Below are positions 15,550 to 15,786 of a DNA stretch of 15,786 nt, in pieces. The DNA is from JAKOUL01 sp035378845. Its GTDB lineage: Bacteria > Dictyoglomota > Dictyoglomia > Dictyoglomales > Dictyoglomaceae. The translations under genes were made by a program, and so were the position numbers. Numbering within the stretch: position 1 is the stretch's first letter; each line of letters starts with the position of its first letter. The notes under the pieces were generated by a model. That model was not told the DNA's origin and ran no database searches. It saw only the letters and a program-made list of their open reading frames with translations. The DNA lies in assembly GCA_035378845.1 (NCBI GenBank), contig DAOSUP010000026.1, positions 1-15,786 on the forward strand, given 5' to 3'.

Positions 15550-15581
15550 CTGCGAAGTTTAATTTTGTGTTATGTTCGCAG
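15550..15581 (+). terminator. possible terminator hairpin after cas2
   Basis: CTGCGAA (15550-15556) pairs with TTCGCAG (15575-15581) around an 18-nt T-rich loop, starting 5 nt after the cas2 stop. It is the only GC-containing inverted repeat at the operon end. It lacks a clean U-tract (GAAGTTTGAT follows), so termination would be weak or partial. Confidence 0.4.
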
Positions 15582-15715
15582 GAAGTTTGATAAAATCAAT
15601 ATTACAGCCTAAAAAATTTTGCTCTCTCAGAAATCTACCGGTAGTCTAATGCAAAAAATGCGTATTTCAGAACACAAAAGTGAACAAAGAATATTAAAAT
15701 AAACTTATGTAAATC

Positions 15716-15739
15716 ACTATATTATAGTTATAATATAGT
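15716..15739. repeat. 11-bp inverted repeat over the leader -10 box
   Basis: ACTATATTATA (15716-15726) and TATAATATAGT (15729-15739) are perfect reverse complements around a 2-nt centre. The right arm contains the TATAAT. It ends 18 nt before the first repeat. It could be an operator or an integration-factor site; in AT-rich DNA some chance symmetry is expected. Confidence 0.55.
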
Positions 15740-15757
15740 ATATTAATGTAAAAGTGG

Positions 15758-15786
15758 GTTTTATCTGAACTATGTGGGATTTAAAG
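15758..15786 (+). CRISPR. first CRISPR repeat (single copy visible, array continues outside the window)
   Basis: The last 29 bases begin GTTTTATCTG and end GGATTTAAAG. This has the form of type I-B repeats, which start GTTTTxATC and end in a GGAxTxxAAAx handle; the 8-nt 5' tag left by Cas6 would be ATTTAAAG. It lies about 210 bp beyond cas2 after a leader-like region. Only one copy is in view, so repetition cannot be shown and the 3' end could extend by a base. Confidence 0.75.

Larger units (their letters stand above)
15545..15757 (+). promoter_or_regulatory. CRISPR leader
   Basis: About 210 bp of non-coding, AT-rich DNA between cas2 and the repeat-like end of the window, the usual place and size for a leader. 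It contains a TATAAT at 15729-15734 (no good -35), which would start transcription about 17 nt before the repeat, an 11-bp inverted repeat at 15716-15739, and a 10-bp palindrome CTACCGGTAG at 15635-15644. No ORF of note is present. Confidence 0.7.

Overview
The window is strongly AT-rich bacterial DNA with tightly packed genes, good Shine-Dalgarno sites and a complete type I-B CRISPR-Cas operon. This fits a thermophilic anaerobe of the Dictyoglomus / Thermotogales / Firmicutes type. A Dictyoglomus-like source is my inference from base composition, gene style and the Cst-type (Tneap) cas set; no rRNA or other phylogenetic marker is present.

Left part (1-4100), housekeeping and signalling genes: a minus-strand membrane protein of the small multidrug export family, cut by the window edge; a divergent plus-strand receptor (periplasmic solute-binding domain, membrane helix, GAF, HD-GYP) predicted to hydrolyse cyclic di-GMP; then a probable two-gene unit of a low-specificity L-threonine aldolase and a YjbQ/UPF0047 protein. 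A convergent hairpin follows.

Junction (4089-4417): no intact gene. It holds the C-terminal remnant of a frameshifted, 5'-truncated minus-strand gene. The remnant ends next to a 19-bp near-perfect palindrome that sits in the -35 region of a TATAAT promoter. I read this as the left boundary and control region of the CRISPR locus.

Right part (4418-15544), ten to eleven plus-strand genes with gaps of about 30 nt or less, or overlaps: an ARPP-1/DUF6569-like protein, a WYL-domain regulator with an anomalous start, cas6, cas8b1 (Cst1, CXXC...CXXC), a separate small gene resembling the C-terminal helical domain of Cas8b (a Cas11-like small subunit), cas7 (Cst2/DevR) with a large charged insertion, cas5t, cas3 (HD plus helicase), cas4, cas1 and cas2. 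After cas2 come a hairpin, a leader of about 210 bp with an 11-bp inverted repeat over its -10 box, and at the last 29 bases what looks like the first CRISPR repeat. Spacers lie beyond the window.

Expected cooperation: Cas6 cuts the crRNA precursor; Cas8b1, the small subunit, Cas7 and Cas5 form Cascade; Cas3 degrades targets; Cas4-Cas1-Cas2 acquire spacers. The ARPP-1-like and WYL genes lead the same operon and are candidates for a ligand-responsive control module acting on the palindrome. That module, the split Cas8/small subunit and the Cas7 insertion are the most unusual parts of the window.
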